From IMG/VR virus record IMGVR_UViG_3300020166_000041, positions 1 through 43,092 of that record: DNA of 43,092 bases. One strand, written 5' to 3'. Source of the stretch: a virus. Each line of letters starts with the position of its first letter. Within the stretch, counting starts at the first letter, position 1. Positions 7,246 through 17,259 of the stretch are shown one piece after another. Under the pieces are notes generated by a model. That model did not search any database. It was not told where the DNA came from and was given only the letters and a program-made list of their open reading frames with translations. The position numbers and the translations under genes were made by a program.

Positions 7246-10200
7246 TATTTAATATTTTTTTCTTTAGCCATTTTTTCTAAATACTTCTTTTGTAAAGTAA
7301 TAGTTTTATATCTAAAAAAGGTTTCTTTTTCTTTCTTATTTAAAGCGTCAGAAACTCTCTTATAAAAAGCTTTCTTTTTGACTTTATTTGCTGCTCTAGT
7401 AGCTTTTGCTTTCTCTTTACCTTCTTCTTTTCTTTTAGCCTTGGCTTTTGTTTTTATAAGTTCGTGTTCTTCATTTTTAGCGCCAACATCCCAAGATCTC
7501 CAACCTAAAGCAAGAGCCGCTCTTTGCCAAACGGTGTTTCTATAATCTAAAGCTTCAGTTAAAGCATTCACCTCTGTTACAGCTCTATCTAAAGGTAAGT
7601 TTGTAAGACCTTCAGTTACTGCTCCTAATACTTTATATGAGGGGCTTAAATTAAATTTACCATCTATAGTAATATCCCAATCTCTTTTTTCAATAACATC
7701 TTTTTCAAATCTCTTTGTTTGAATACCACTATAAACTTTTCTAAGTTTTGATCCAACAGAAGGAGCTAAGTTAGCTAATGCTAATATGGTATATGTGTGA
7801 TCAGCCATAAACTCTTTTGCTTCTTGCTTGTCGTATTCTTGGTAAGCATTTTTAATAGTAGATATAAAAGCACCAGGTAGACCAAATCCTCCTTTTAAAG
7901 TAGTGTCTATCATACCGTTTATTATTCTACTCTGCTTTGTGCTATACACCTTTCCATACTTCTCTAATTGTTCTTCTTCAGTAAGCTCGTCATCTTCCTC
8001 TTCAAATCCAGGTATTAAAGCAAATAAAGCATTCTGCAATGCAGAGAATATAACGTTTTGAATAGTACCATAATATATAATTTTGCTTAAGTTAGAAAAA
8101 TCACTTTGTAGCATAGTCTGCCCAGGTGTTCTTCTTCTGTTTTTTATATCCAAAGCAGCTTTCTTTATAGACCTATTTAATTGTATAGGTGTATTTTGAA
8201 ACGCAAGCAACACCCTACCTACTATACTAGCTTGATCAGATGATATTAAAGCAGGATCTCCAGATTGCTGAGTTTCTTCGGATATTTGACTAAAATCTTT
8301 AAAAGCCATTTCTTCCGCTTGCTCTTTAGTATATAAAGCTTCTCCTTCCTCGTTTACTTTTTTCAAATAAGACTTTATTCTATTCCTATAAAATGTAGCG
8401 CCACCTGAAGCTATAGCAAAACTATCCGCCATTTGTGTCGGTGTAAAACCAATTTTTAATAAATAACTCAATGCGGCTACTGCTTTGTTCTTAGATCCTT
8501 TAACGGCTCTTGCAATCTCAGCTTCGTTAACATCACTTTTCAAACCAGATCTTCTTTGTTTAAGTTTAGAAGAATTAAAAAGTGTTGCAAAATCAGACCA
8601 GTATTGTTTTTGATTAGCAAATGCCATTGCTGCTTTCAAAGGGTTATTATCCGACCAATTAATAAAGTTAACTGTTGACAATGTTTGTAGTAACGCTGAT
8701 CTTCTATTGAAAAACATTATCGCTCCAATAGAATTATTAATCCAAGTATTAAATCTATTGGTATTGTCAGTAGTAGATGACGGTCTGTTTGTACCGTTCT
8801 TCATTCTGTATAAAATATCTTCTAAAGCATCTCTAGTAGCTTTACCATAACCAGCCTCTACTTTATTAAGATTACCTTCGCTAAATATTATATCGGCATT
8901 TTCAATAAATTCTGATAAAAATTCTTTTCTACCTATTTTTTCAGTTAAATTGTTTAAATCAGATAGTATAGTTTCAGCATCCCAAAAATCTCCAGGCTTA
9001 GCCCATTTAGGTCTTTTTGATATTTGCTGTAGCTTTCTAGCATACTCACTCAAGTCTGCATTGTCGTTTACATAATCAACTAATTTTTTCTGATCTATCT
9101 CAGACAAACCTGGTATTTCATATCCAGAAGCATTCCATAGAGCAACTCTTATAGCTTGATCGTGCGTAAATTCAGTTCCTGGTACAAGTTTACCAAGTTT
9201 CTTTATAACAGGCCTCATTTGTTTATTGAGTGTCTTAAAATCGTCCTTAAACGATTGTCTAGTTTCTTCAATAGCTCTTATACCCTTAAAGTATGGATCT
9301 ATCAAAGCATCTTGAAAAAACTTTTGATCAGCTTCTCCTTGTTTACCTTTTCCAGCAAAAGTATAAGAAGTTAATCCCTTGAAGTCATCAAGTGATGAAG
9401 GCATGAATAATTTAAATTTACCTTTCTTGATACCTCTCCTTCTAGCTATTACTCTGCTAATAGTTTCATTTGCTTTAATACCTGTGCCTCTTTCTAGAAT
9501 TTTATTGAAGCTTTTATCTAATTTAAGACTAGGCTTCATGTTATCTAATTCTGTTATGGCTCTAATGCTTCTAGCTAAAGACATTATACCTTTTGACGTG
9601 TCTAATGAATTGCTTTTAGGGTTTTGTATTTCTTTAAAATTAGGAAAAAGCCTCATATAAACCGTAGTGTTAGATCTTACAGGTCTTAGCACATTATCAG
9701 TAGTGGCTTTTAAATTTTGATAAAAACCAGAAAGCTTGCTTTGATTACCTATAGCGAATGCTCCGTAATCTCCAATTTGCATTAAGTCTATCCCTTTATA
9801 AAAATCTTCTATAATAGATTGATTGCCTTCGTAGCTTACATACCCCGCTTTTTTACCAGGCATTTCATCTTTTATGTTTTTCCAAAATTCCTTATAAGGT
9901 AATTTTATATGACCATTATCATTTATAATTGCTTTTTCATTCGACTTTGAATTAGCCTTATTAATGGCATTTATTAGCTCATTTAAATACTTTTTATTTT
10001 TATTTAAAAAATCTACAAATTCTTTTTTGTTATCTTCGCTTAATTTATTATTTATTTTTAGATCGTCAGGGTTTATTAAAGATATTTTACCGTTTTTTGT
10101 TTTAAACAAACCAGTTGATATACTACCTATTTGAGCTTTATCATTAAGCTTAACTTCTACCTTGTAGTCTTTGCCGTTTGCGTTAATTACAATATCTCCT

Positions 10201-13200
10201 TTTTGAGATTTTATTAACTTAATTTTTATGTCACCGCTAGTATACTTGTTTAAAACTTTTTCCAAGGCTTGCTCATACTTAAACCCTTGGTTAGATGCTT
10301 CAGCATCTTGTAGTTGTTGGACTATACCTTCATGAATGATTTCTTCTAATACTCCCTCAAGTGTGTTTACAGGTATTTTATTTGCAATAGCTATATCTTT
10401 AATTTTTTGAGAAAGAAGACCTTCGCTTACTGCTATTTTTCGTATATTATTTATGTCTTCAATTTTCAAAGAATATTTTACAGTACCTCTATCTAAATCT
10501 CTTTGAAGCTCGTTAACAAAGTTATCGCCTAGCATTTCGCCTAAAGCTTCTTGATTGCCTTCAAAAGCTTTACTTATTTCTGAATTTTCATTTTGAATTT
10601 CTTTAGATAATATTTCAAAAGCTACTTCTTCCGCTATTGCTTTACCTAAAGCTTCTCTTTTACCTCTAATAAGTTTACCTTTTTCATCAATAAATAAACC
10701 TACAAAATCAGCGTCAGAAACTTTATCAGCAGGTACTCTTCTAACTATTTCGTTACCAGCTGTAGCTCCTCTAACTAATGTTTTTTCACGATCAATTTTC
10801 TGTCCAACCCAATTTGGATATGGTACAAAGTTTGGTAAAAACTCTTCTTGGACTATTTCTTTACCTCCAACATTTACAGTTACTTTCTTACCAGTAAATT
10901 TACCACCAACAGATTTTTCAATTGCTTGAGGAATACCACCACTAACTTTTTTACCGCTGTCTTTACCCATTAAAAACGTTGTTGTCATGTTTTCTATGAT
11001 AGCTTTCTTATTTTTTATAAGATTCTTTTCATAGGTACCATCTTTTAGCTTACCTAGTCTTTGTATAACAAGTTTAGGCGCAGCATTAGGATCCCCTACA
11101 ACTTTACCTATTTTCTTTTTTATCTCTGCAACTAATGGTGTTGTAGCGGAATTGTCACCTCTTTTAGCTGTGATCTTACTTTCAAGACTAGCTAAAACTT
11201 GCGTTAACTTTTCTGTTATAGCAGTTATAGTAAAGTTAGGTATAATATTGCTTTTAGTAAGTGGTACGTATTTTCTTTTTTCAGCTTCCTGAGGTCCTGC
11301 GTCTTCTCTTGCAATAACATTTTTAGCTACACTAACATCTTCTTTAAAACCACCTTCACCTTCTTTTTTGAATTTAGCTAAAGCTTCCTTTACTCTATTT
11401 CTTACACCGTACTGACTACCTATAATGTAACCACCTAAATCATTGTTTGACTCAGGATTAAAAGCCATTATGTTTTTCTTCAGCTGAACTCCGGCTACTT
11501 CTATAAAAAAGTCATCCCAACTTTTACCGTAAACATTGTCAGCAACAACACCATAACCAGCAGCAATCTTTTTAATTAAAGGATTAAGCATACCTCTATC
11601 AATGTTATCTATGACTTTAATAGCTATCTTTTCTTTAAATTCTTTATTAGTTGTACCTGGAGGTACCATTTCTTTTAACTGATCACCAATTCTTTTTTCA
11701 TTTTTCTTGGTATCACTTTTTACTTTTTCTTTAGCCTCAGACGGTTTAGATAATTCTTTCTTTTTAGATAACCTTATTTTTGTTTCCAAGTTGGTTTTAG
11801 CTGTTTGGAAATCTATTTCATCTACAAAATCAGATATATCTAAGTCATCTAATTGTTCTTGTAGTGATAATGAAGGTTTAACACTAGCAACTCCTGTTCC
11901 TTTTAAATCACTATTTACGATCTTACCTTTAATACCTTCCTGTAATGATTTTTCAAGCCCTTTGCTGAGTCCTTTTCCTTTTTTAATACTTCTATTGTAG
12001 TCTTTAATAAAGTTAAAAACGTCTTTCCCTGTATTAAATTCAGCTTTCCATCCAAATTTACTAAATAATCTTCTAAAAAGATCTTTAAGTTTTGTTCCTA
12101 AATTTTCATTATACTGGATATCTCCATCCAACATAGCTTCACTTAATAAGGTTATGGTCTCTTCTCTTAAGTTACCTAGCATTTTCATAGCCTTATCATT
12201 GGATTCTTTAGCAAATTCAGGGTCTTGCACAGATTCCGATATACTTTTTAATTTATCAATTTTAGGTTGGTATTTTGCTTTATATCCATCCAATCTTGCT
12301 TGCAAAAACTTATTATCAGTTTTTACTTTAAGAGTTTTCATGAAATCAAAAAGACTATTACTTACGCTAATTTGATTTTCTGGTGATAAACCAGATTTTA
12401 AAGTTTGGTCTAGAGCAGCATGTAAAACTTCGTGAGCAGCTGTATTTACTACACCGTCCTTGAAAGCTTCTGCCCTATTTATTAATATTATTTGGCTGCC
12501 ATCTTTTCTAGTTATAGTTTGACCATAAGCATCGCTATAATTTACAATAGGTTTTTTACCGTCTTCTTCCCTAATTTTATCTACTAACGCGTTTACGGTT
12601 GCTTGATCATCTGCAAATTCAATATTTGCCCCCTTTACGCTTTTTAATATTTCAACCGCACCTTTTTCAGATTTAACTGTTTCAGCTAATAATGCTTCTT
12701 TTGCGGAAACATTATTTAACTCTTCATTTATTTCTTTAATCCTAGCTTTTTCTTCTTTTACTAATTCAGGATCTTTATTTGCAATATTTTGCTCAATGTT
12801 ATTTTTTTCTATTATTAAGTCAAATGCTTTTTTCTTTCCAGATTCACTAAATGTTTTTGGAATTTTTAATCCAGAATTTCTTATAGTACTTAAGTTTTCA
12901 CTTTCGTTTCTGTATTCTTCTTGTGTGATCTCACCATTATCCAGCTTTCCCTGTAAATTACTTTCAGCTTCCTTAAAAAAATTATTAGCAGCTTTAAGAC
13001 TCGATCCAAATTTACTAGTTAAATCAAATTTTGTAGCTACATCTCTGGCTGAATTTCTTAATTCTGAAGCAGATTGTCTCAATACACTTGCTCCAAAAGG
13101 TATAAAGAATCCTGCTAAACCTCCACCTAATGCAGCTTCTCTGTTAGCTTCAGTATCTATATATTTACCTATACCACTAAGTCCTTCTAACTGAGTTCCT

Positions 13201-15062
13201 GTGCTTATTTGCGAAGCTAAATTTTGACCTAATTCAGTACCGGCTTCTCCAATACCTGCTATAGATTGCTGTTTTAATCCTCTAGCTGCAGATTTTACAA
13301 ATTGTTTTACCTCGCCTTTATATAAAGAGCCTAGTGATTTTTTTAAAGTACCACCTAACCCTAATGCTTTCATTGTATTTTTAGCAACTTTAGTAGCTCC
13401 TAATTGTTCTAGACTAGCGGAAACTACACCTGTAGCAGCAGCTTGCGCTTGAGAAGCATATTTGCCTTCCTTTAATGCTTCTATAATGTTTTTTTCGTTG
13501 TATTCTAGACCGTCATTTTTTAAACCCTGCTCTATAGCTCCCATATAAGAAGCCCCGTATTCCATAGTAAACATAGACATAAACCCCGCTCCTGCTAGCA
13601 CTGGATTACCTGTCATTGCTCCACCTGCTGCTACTATCATGTAAGGTGCAGAGGCTGATATAGTTTTTACAATGTCCTTAAATTGTACCCCATCAGAAAA
13701 ATCTGCTTGAGTAAAAAGAGAACCATATTCAGAAGAGTCCATAACATCTTGTATATCTTCAGCAATTGATTCCTGTGTTAAATTAATTTGATCTTCAAGA
13801 TATTTTATTTTATCTTTTACAGTACCGCTTTTACCTCCAACTCTAGTATTGCTTTTTTGACTAAAAGATCCACCATATATTACTTTAGCATCTTCTTTTA
13901 ATTTACCAGATTCAACATCATTTTTTAACCTAGTTATTTCGTCATACTTATTCTGTATTTCTACTTGCTGAGCTGATACCGCTGCTTTATTAAAGTCACC
14001 CCTCATTTGTACACCTGTACCTACAAAAGGCTCTACAACATTTGAAAGAATACCAATAGGATCATATTGATCAAGAAAATCTATAGAGCTTAAAAAAGCA
14101 CTCTTATACCTTCCGAAATTTATATTTTCCTTTTCAGCAACTTTACTTGCTACTAATTGTAAGTCTTTTACCGTGTTTTTATAAGCAGTAGATTGAGATA
14201 CTGGATCTATTACGAGCTGCTTCCACCTATTGTTGTAAGCTTTTTCAGCACTAGCAATGCCTTCAGGTGTATTGAAATCATATTCTTCTCTTAAGCCAAG
14301 AGCATAATCCTTTAACTCTCGTTCAGCTTTTCTAGAAGCTATTTTTATTTGATAGTTTATAAGTGGGTTTTCCGCAATTGTCTTTTGTATACCTTGATCT
14401 AAAGCTATATTAAAATCTTTTTTATCATCAAAAAGATCAAAATTACTTGGTAGATTTTTAGAAAACTGGTTTTCGGCATCTTCTGTAGGTATTGAATCGT
14501 AAGTGTTAGTTGATTGATTATACTGCTGCCTAGTATACCTGGGGACTTTATTAGCTAACTGAGATGCTGCAAAATTTTGTCGGTATTCTATATCATAATC
14601 TTTTAAAAATTCATAAACACCTTCAGCTTTTAATATACTTTCAAAACTACCTTTATAATCCTGTAATTGAACACTATAAGGTTTCTCATTGTAACCAGTA
14701 GTTCCATCTTCTTTTAAATAGGTTCCGTATATTTCTTTTTCCTCAGTGTCTCTTTTGTAATCTTCAAATTCTTGTTGAGTTACCTCTCTACCGTTTATTA
14801 CAAAGGGCTTAGGATCTTGTGAATCCGAAGGTCCAGCTACCGAGGGTGATTCCGTAAAACCTGCTTGTGATGCTGTCATTGGTTGCTGCACTGCATCCGC
14901 ATCCTTTACAGTGCCTGTTGGAAAATCCTGTGGTTGGTCTTCTGATTGTAATTCATAACCTGCCATTTCAGCGTATTCAGATATATCCATACCATTTCTA
15001 TCAGCAGCTGCTTGCATAGCTTCAGTAGATAATACAGTCCCTGTTTCTTTATTTTTATACAT
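7245..15062 (-). CDS. Giant internal/ejected virion protein, 2605 residues, with zincin and PD-(D/E)XK-like motifs
   Basis: By size, place (after nozzle and core-like genes, before the endolysin) and makeup this is the large DNA-ejection protein, comparable in role to T7 gp16. The N-terminal 150 residues are polar and probably disordered. About 500-700 is Gly/Ala-rich and hydrophobic (NPVLAGAGFMSMFTMEYG, GGGLAGFFIPFG), suited to membrane insertion. A zincin motif HEVLH lies at 877-881. A PD-(D/E)XK-like set lies at about 1594-1638: FKYEQAL (Glu1597), GDIVI (Asp1623), VEVK (Glu1636, Lys1638). The C-terminal third (IMFFNRRSALLQT, NQKQYWSDF, then a hydrophobic ALFALIPGF segment) resembles conserved ends of marine-phage ejection proteins and polyvalent-protein-associated regions. 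I saw no DxDGD motif, so it does not look like a crAss-like virion RNA polymerase. The tail is Lys-rich. Confidence 0.8.
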   Translation of the reverse strand: MYKNKETGTVLSTEAMQAAADRNGMDISEYAEMAGYELQSEDQPQDFPTGTVKDADAVQQPMTASQAGFTESPSVAGPSDSQDPKPFVINGREVTQQEFEDYKRDTEEKEIYGTYLKEDGTTGYNEKPYSVQLQDYKGSFESILKAEGVYEFLKDYDIEYRQNFAASQLANKVPRYTRQQYNQSTNTYDSIPTEDAENQFSKNLPSNFDLFDDKKDFNIALDQGIQKTIAENPLINYQIKIASRKAERELKDYALGLREEYDFNTPEGIASAEKAYNNRWKQLVIDPVSQSTAYKNTVKDLQLVASKVAEKENINFGRYKSAFLSSIDFLDQYDPIGILSNVVEPFVGTGVQMRGDFNKAAVSAQQVEIQNKYDEITRLKNDVESGKLKEDAKVIYGGSFSQKSNTRVGGKSGTVKDKIKYLEDQINLTQESIAEDIQDVMDSSEYGSLFTQADFSDGVQFKDIVKTISASAPYMIVAAGGAMTGNPVLAGAGFMSMFTMEYGASYMGAIEQGLKNDGLEYNEKNIIEALKEGKYASQAQAAATGVVSASLEQLGATKVAKNTMKALGLGGTLKKSLGSLYKGEVKQFVKSAARGLKQQSIAGIGEAGTELGQNLASQISTGTQLEGLSGIGKYIDTEANREAALGGGLAGFFIPFGASVLRQSASELRNSARDVATKFDLTSKFGSSLKAANNFFKEAESNLQGKLDNGEITQEEYRNESENLSTIRNSGLKIPKTFSESGKKKAFDLIIEKNNIEQNIANKDPELVKEEKARIKEINEELNNVSAKEALLAETVKSEKGAVEILKSVKGANIEFADDQATVNALVDKIREEDGKKPIVNYSDAYGQTITRKDGSQIILINRAEAFKDGVVNTAAHEVLHAALDQTLKSGLSPENQISVSNSLFDFMKTLKVKTDNKFLQARLDGYKAKYQPKIDKLKSISESVQDPEFAKESNDKAMKMLGNLREETITLLSEAMLDGDIQYNENLGTKLKDLFRRLFSKFGWKAEFNTGKDVFNFIKDYNRSIKKGKGLSKGLEKSLQEGIKGKIVNSDLKGTGVASVKPSLSLQEQLDDLDISDFVDEIDFQTAKTNLETKIRLSKKKELSKPSEAKEKVKSDTKKNEKRIGDQLKEMVPPGTTNKEFKEKIAIKVIDNIDRGMLNPLIKKIAAGYGVVADNVYGKSWDDFFIEVAGVQLKKNIMAFNPESNNDLGGYIIGSQYGVRNRVKEALAKFKKEGEGGFKEDVSVAKNVIAREDAGPQEAEKRKYVPLTKSNIIPNFTITAITEKLTQVLASLESKITAKRGDNSATTPLVAEIKKKIGKVVGDPNAAPKLVIQRLGKLKDGTYEKNLIKNKKAIIENMTTTFLMGKDSGKKVSGGIPQAIEKSVGGKFTGKKVTVNVGGKEIVQEEFLPNFVPYPNWVGQKIDREKTLVRGATAGNEIVRRVPADKVSDADFVGLFIDEKGKLIRGKREALGKAIAEEVAFEILSKEIQNENSEISKAFEGNQEALGEMLGDNFVNELQRDLDRGTVKYSLKIEDINNIRKIAVSEGLLSQKIKDIAIANKIPVNTLEGVLEEIIHEGIVQQLQDAEASNQGFKYEQALEKVLNKYTSGDIKIKLIKSQKGDIVINANGKDYKVEVKLNDKAQIGSISTGLFKTKNGKISLINPDDLKINNKLSEDNKKEFVDFLNKNKKYLNELINAINKANSKSNEKAIINDNGHIKLPYKEFWKNIKDEMPGKKAGYVSYEGNQSIIEDFYKGIDLMQIGDYGAFAIGNQSKLSGFYQNLKATTDNVLRPVRSNTTVYMRLFPNFKEIQNPKSNSLDTSKGIMSLARSIRAITELDNMKPSLKLDKSFNKILERGTGIKANETISRVIARRRGIKKGKFKLFMPSSLDDFKGLTSYTFAGKGKQGEADQKFFQDALIDPYFKGIRAIEETRQSFKDDFKTLNKQMRPVIKKLGKLVPGTEFTHDQAIRVALWNASGYEIPGLSEIDQKKLVDYVNDNADLSEYARKLQQISKRPKWAKPGDFWDAETILSDLNNLTEKIGRKEFLSEFIENADIIFSEGNLNKVEAGYGKATRDALEDILYRMKNGTNRPSSTTDNTNRFNTWINNSIGAIMFFNRRSALLQTLSTVNFINWSDNNPLKAAMAFANQKQYWSDFATLFNSSKLKQRRSGLKSDVNEAEIARAVKGSKNKAVAALSYLLKIGFTPTQMADSFAIASGGATFYRNRIKSYLKKVNEEGEALYTKEQAEEMAFKDFSQISEETQQSGDPALISSDQASIVGRVLLAFQNTPIQLNRSIKKAALDIKNRRRTPGQTMLQSDFSNLSKIIYYGTIQNVIFSALQNALFALIPGFEEEDDELTEEEQLEKYGKVYSTKQSRIINGMIDTTLKGGFGLPGAFISTIKNAYQEYDKQEAKEFMADHTYTILALANLAPSVGSKLRKVYSGIQTKRFEKDVIEKRDWDITIDGKFNLSPSYKVLGAVTEGLTNLPLDRAVTEVNALTEALDYRNTVWQRAALALGWRSWDVGAKNEEHELIKTKAKAKRKEEGKEKAKATRAANKVKKKAFYKRVSDALNKKEKETFFRYKTITLQKKYLEKMAKEKNIK

Positions 15063-15074
15063 ATGATTTAATTA

Positions 15075-16397
15075 TTATATCTTAGTTGCTTTTAAACCCA
15101 TAGCCGCCCTTAACCCGGTGTAATTTACTTTCTTACCTTTCATATAAGGAACAAATATAGCTTCAGGTAACTCTCCTGTTACTGAGTTAGCTGGTGGTTG
15201 GTATTCGTAACCTTCAACTTTGTCTTTCTTTTTAAACTTCCATACCATTGAATTAGGACCTGTCCCCATTCTTATTATAGGATCTTTTGCTTTCATTGAA
15301 CTAGTAAACTCATATCTAAACTCACTGCCCTTTTTATCTTTATCCTTACGCATAACTTTATTCTTAGCCTTAACAGCTTCTACCTCGCTATTAGCATACT
15401 TTAAAAGTTCTTGTGAAAAATTAGTGTTTTGCTCAGAAGTTAAATCTTGATCATATTCCCATAAAGTTGAAAAGTCGTCTTTTACAATATTGCCTTTATC
15501 GTCTTTTGTATTTTTAGTTCTAGTTATATTGTTGTGAAAAGAAGATTTTTCATTTCTATCAAGACCTAATACTATCAAATCAATTTCCGCTTGCAACGCT
15601 TTGTTCCATACCTCTTCAGATACAGCTACACCTTTACCATTAACTCCTACCATTAATTTTCCAGCCAACTCGCCTTCTTTTATATATGCAGGTGAAAATT
15701 CACTTTCTATATTTAATTTTGCTTTAGCTTTTTTTATAGCTTCATTTATGTTCGGCTGTAGGTTAGGTACTTTATCTATAAACAAAGTATTTTCCATGTC
15801 TTTATTTAAAACCCTCCCAACTTCTTTTCCATCCGCATCTTTAACAACTACAGAATAAACAACATTACCATTTTCATCCTCTTCAAAAAGAGCTTCTTTG
15901 CTACCAGGTATTTTACCGTTCATGATCATCATAGTATTGTACTGATCAGGATTTCTAAATTCATCATTACTTCCCTGAGACCCAGGTTTGATACTGCTTT
16001 GCTCTTTAAAAGCTAAAGAACTAGCTGTAGTATTTTCTAAGGATTTAAACATCCTTGTGCCTATAGTGTCCATAGACCTGATAAAATTTCTATCTTTATC
16101 TGTTAGCGTGCTGGGATTTTTCTTTTTTAGTTCTGCTAGCCTGTTAAATTTGGCATCTATATTTTGAAATTGAATTGTTGAATTTTTTGATGCAGTTTGA
16201 AAAACAGCATTTTTAGCATCCAATGCTTCTTTATCAGCTTGTTCTCTTATCTTTTGTATTTGTATTTGATTTTTTTTATAAGTATCAACATAACTAGCAA
16301 TAGTGCTAGTAGCCGCTCTAGTTATGCTTTCTTGCATTCTTCTAAAATGTTGGCCTGACTGTTTGTCGACAAACTGTTCTGGGTTTTCGTAACTCAT
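15075..16397 (-). CDS. Internal virion protein (T7 gp15-like position)
   Basis: This 440-residue protein has an N-terminal helical, charged part (RRMQESITRAATSTIASY, then QIQIQKIREQADKEAL) likely to form a coiled coil. Mixed alpha/beta segments follow and a basic C-terminus ends RAAMGLKATKI. There is no enzymatic motif. It lies between a gp14-like protein and the giant ejected protein, the place of the second core/ejection protein in T7-like order. Assignment rests on context, size and helix content; no sequence family is recognised. Only 12 bases separate it from the giant protein gene, so the two are co-expressed. Confidence 0.6.
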   Translation of the reverse strand: MSYENPEQFVDKQSGQHFRRMQESITRAATSTIASYVDTYKKNQIQIQKIREQADKEALDAKNAVFQTASKNSTIQFQNIDAKFNRLAELKKKNPSTLTDKDRNFIRSMDTIGTRMFKSLENTTASSLAFKEQSSIKPGSQGSNDEFRNPDQYNTMMIMNGKIPGSKEALFEEDENGNVVYSVVVKDADGKEVGRVLNKDMENTLFIDKVPNLQPNINEAIKKAKAKLNIESEFSPAYIKEGELAGKLMVGVNGKGVAVSEEVWNKALQAEIDLIVLGLDRNEKSSFHNNITRTKNTKDDKGNIVKDDFSTLWEYDQDLTSEQNTNFSQELLKYANSEVEAVKAKNKVMRKDKDKKGSEFRYEFTSSMKAKDPIIRMGTGPNSMVWKFKKKDKVEGYEYQPPANSVTGELPEAIFVPYMKGKKVNYTGLRAAMGLKATKI

Positions 16398-16399
16398 AA

Positions 16400-17230
16400 T
16401 TATGTGGTTTTTGGTGTTCCATCAGCATTCCAAGGGCTGGATCTTACTTGTGCCATCGCACCTATTGTACTACCCGCAATACTTGCTAAGCCTCCCACCA
16501 TCGATGTATATGCGCCTGTTTGATCAGCTGATGCTTGCATTTGTTGCGCTTGAGCTCCACCTAATTGAGTAGATACTCTATTCAATTGTTGTAGTTCTCT
16601 ACTTTCTTGAGCTCCAAACATAAACTGTTTACCAGCTGCATCTAACCCCTGCATTCTTTGACCTTCGCCTATTTGAATACCCTGCAGTCTTCGCTGTTCA
16701 GCAACTCTTTGTTGTTCTAATTGTTGCTCACCTTGCGCTCTTAGCTGCTCATTTTGAGCTTCTTGTTTTTCAATACTAGCTGAAACACCTTTTTTACTAG
16801 ACAAAGCAGCTTGAGCTAAAGCTGTTGCACCTCCAGCACTTGCACCTGTAGCCCTTATAGTGTCCAAAGTGTTGGCTAATGATATATCCGCTTGCTCTAT
16901 TTCCATTTCAGCGGCCTGCGTAGCTACACTTAAGTCAGCAAATGGATTAGACATTTGATTACTTAAATCAGAAGCTAATGAACTTAAATCACTCGCGCCT
17001 TCATATGGGTTTATAATCTCTTGTCTATTATTTTCTAAATTAGTTAATTTTCTTTGTAATCTATCTCTCTCTGCTTTCGCTGCTCGTTCTCTTCTCTTAG
17101 CTTGTCCTCCTCCAAACAATCCTCCTAATATTTGAATTCCCCCTGATATAAGAGCGCCTCCAATTATTGGATCCATAGCCATTTGGACATCTCCTCGTCC
17201 AAAGAAAAATATTTCTAAAAATTCTATCAT
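16400..17230 (-). CDS. Internal virion protein (T7 gp14-like)
   Basis: This 276-residue protein has a hydrophobic Gly-rich stretch near the start (DPIIGGALISGGIQILGGLF), a basic helix (AKRRERAAKAERDRLQRKL), a long Gln/Ala/Glu-rich coiled coil (about 130-215), and a Gly/Ser/Ala-rich C-terminus. This pattern is typical of podovirus core proteins of the gp14 type, which enter the cell envelope during ejection. Two starts are possible. The ATG at 17230 has an A-rich leader like most genes here. The ATG at 17182 (MAMDP) has GAGGAG nine bases upstream and gives 260 residues without the odd IEFLEIFFF extension. Confidence 0.7.
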   Translation of the reverse strand: MIEFLEIFFFGRGDVQMAMDPIIGGALISGGIQILGGLFGGGQAKRRERAAKAERDRLQRKLTNLENNRQEIINPYEGASDLSSLASDLSNQMSNPFADLSVATQAAEMEIEQADISLANTLDTIRATGASAGGATALAQAALSSKKGVSASIEKQEAQNEQLRAQGEQQLEQQRVAEQRRLQGIQIGEGQRMQGLDAAGKQFMFGAQESRELQQLNRVSTQLGGAQAQQMQASADQTGAYTSMVGGLASIAGSTIGAMAQVRSSPWNADGTPKTT

Positions 17231-17259
17231 GTTACTATTTTTTATATTTTATATTACGT

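Noticed and set aside
12796-13194. 132-codon + strand frame opposite the giant virion protein
   Set aside because: Antisense shadow; Leu/Ser/Phe-rich as expected opposite Lys/Glu/Ala-rich coding. The same holds for the other + strand frames from 9 to 34 kb.
7245-15062. Virion RNA polymerase
   Set aside because: Size and position would allow it, but no DxDGD or single-subunit polymerase motifs were seen.
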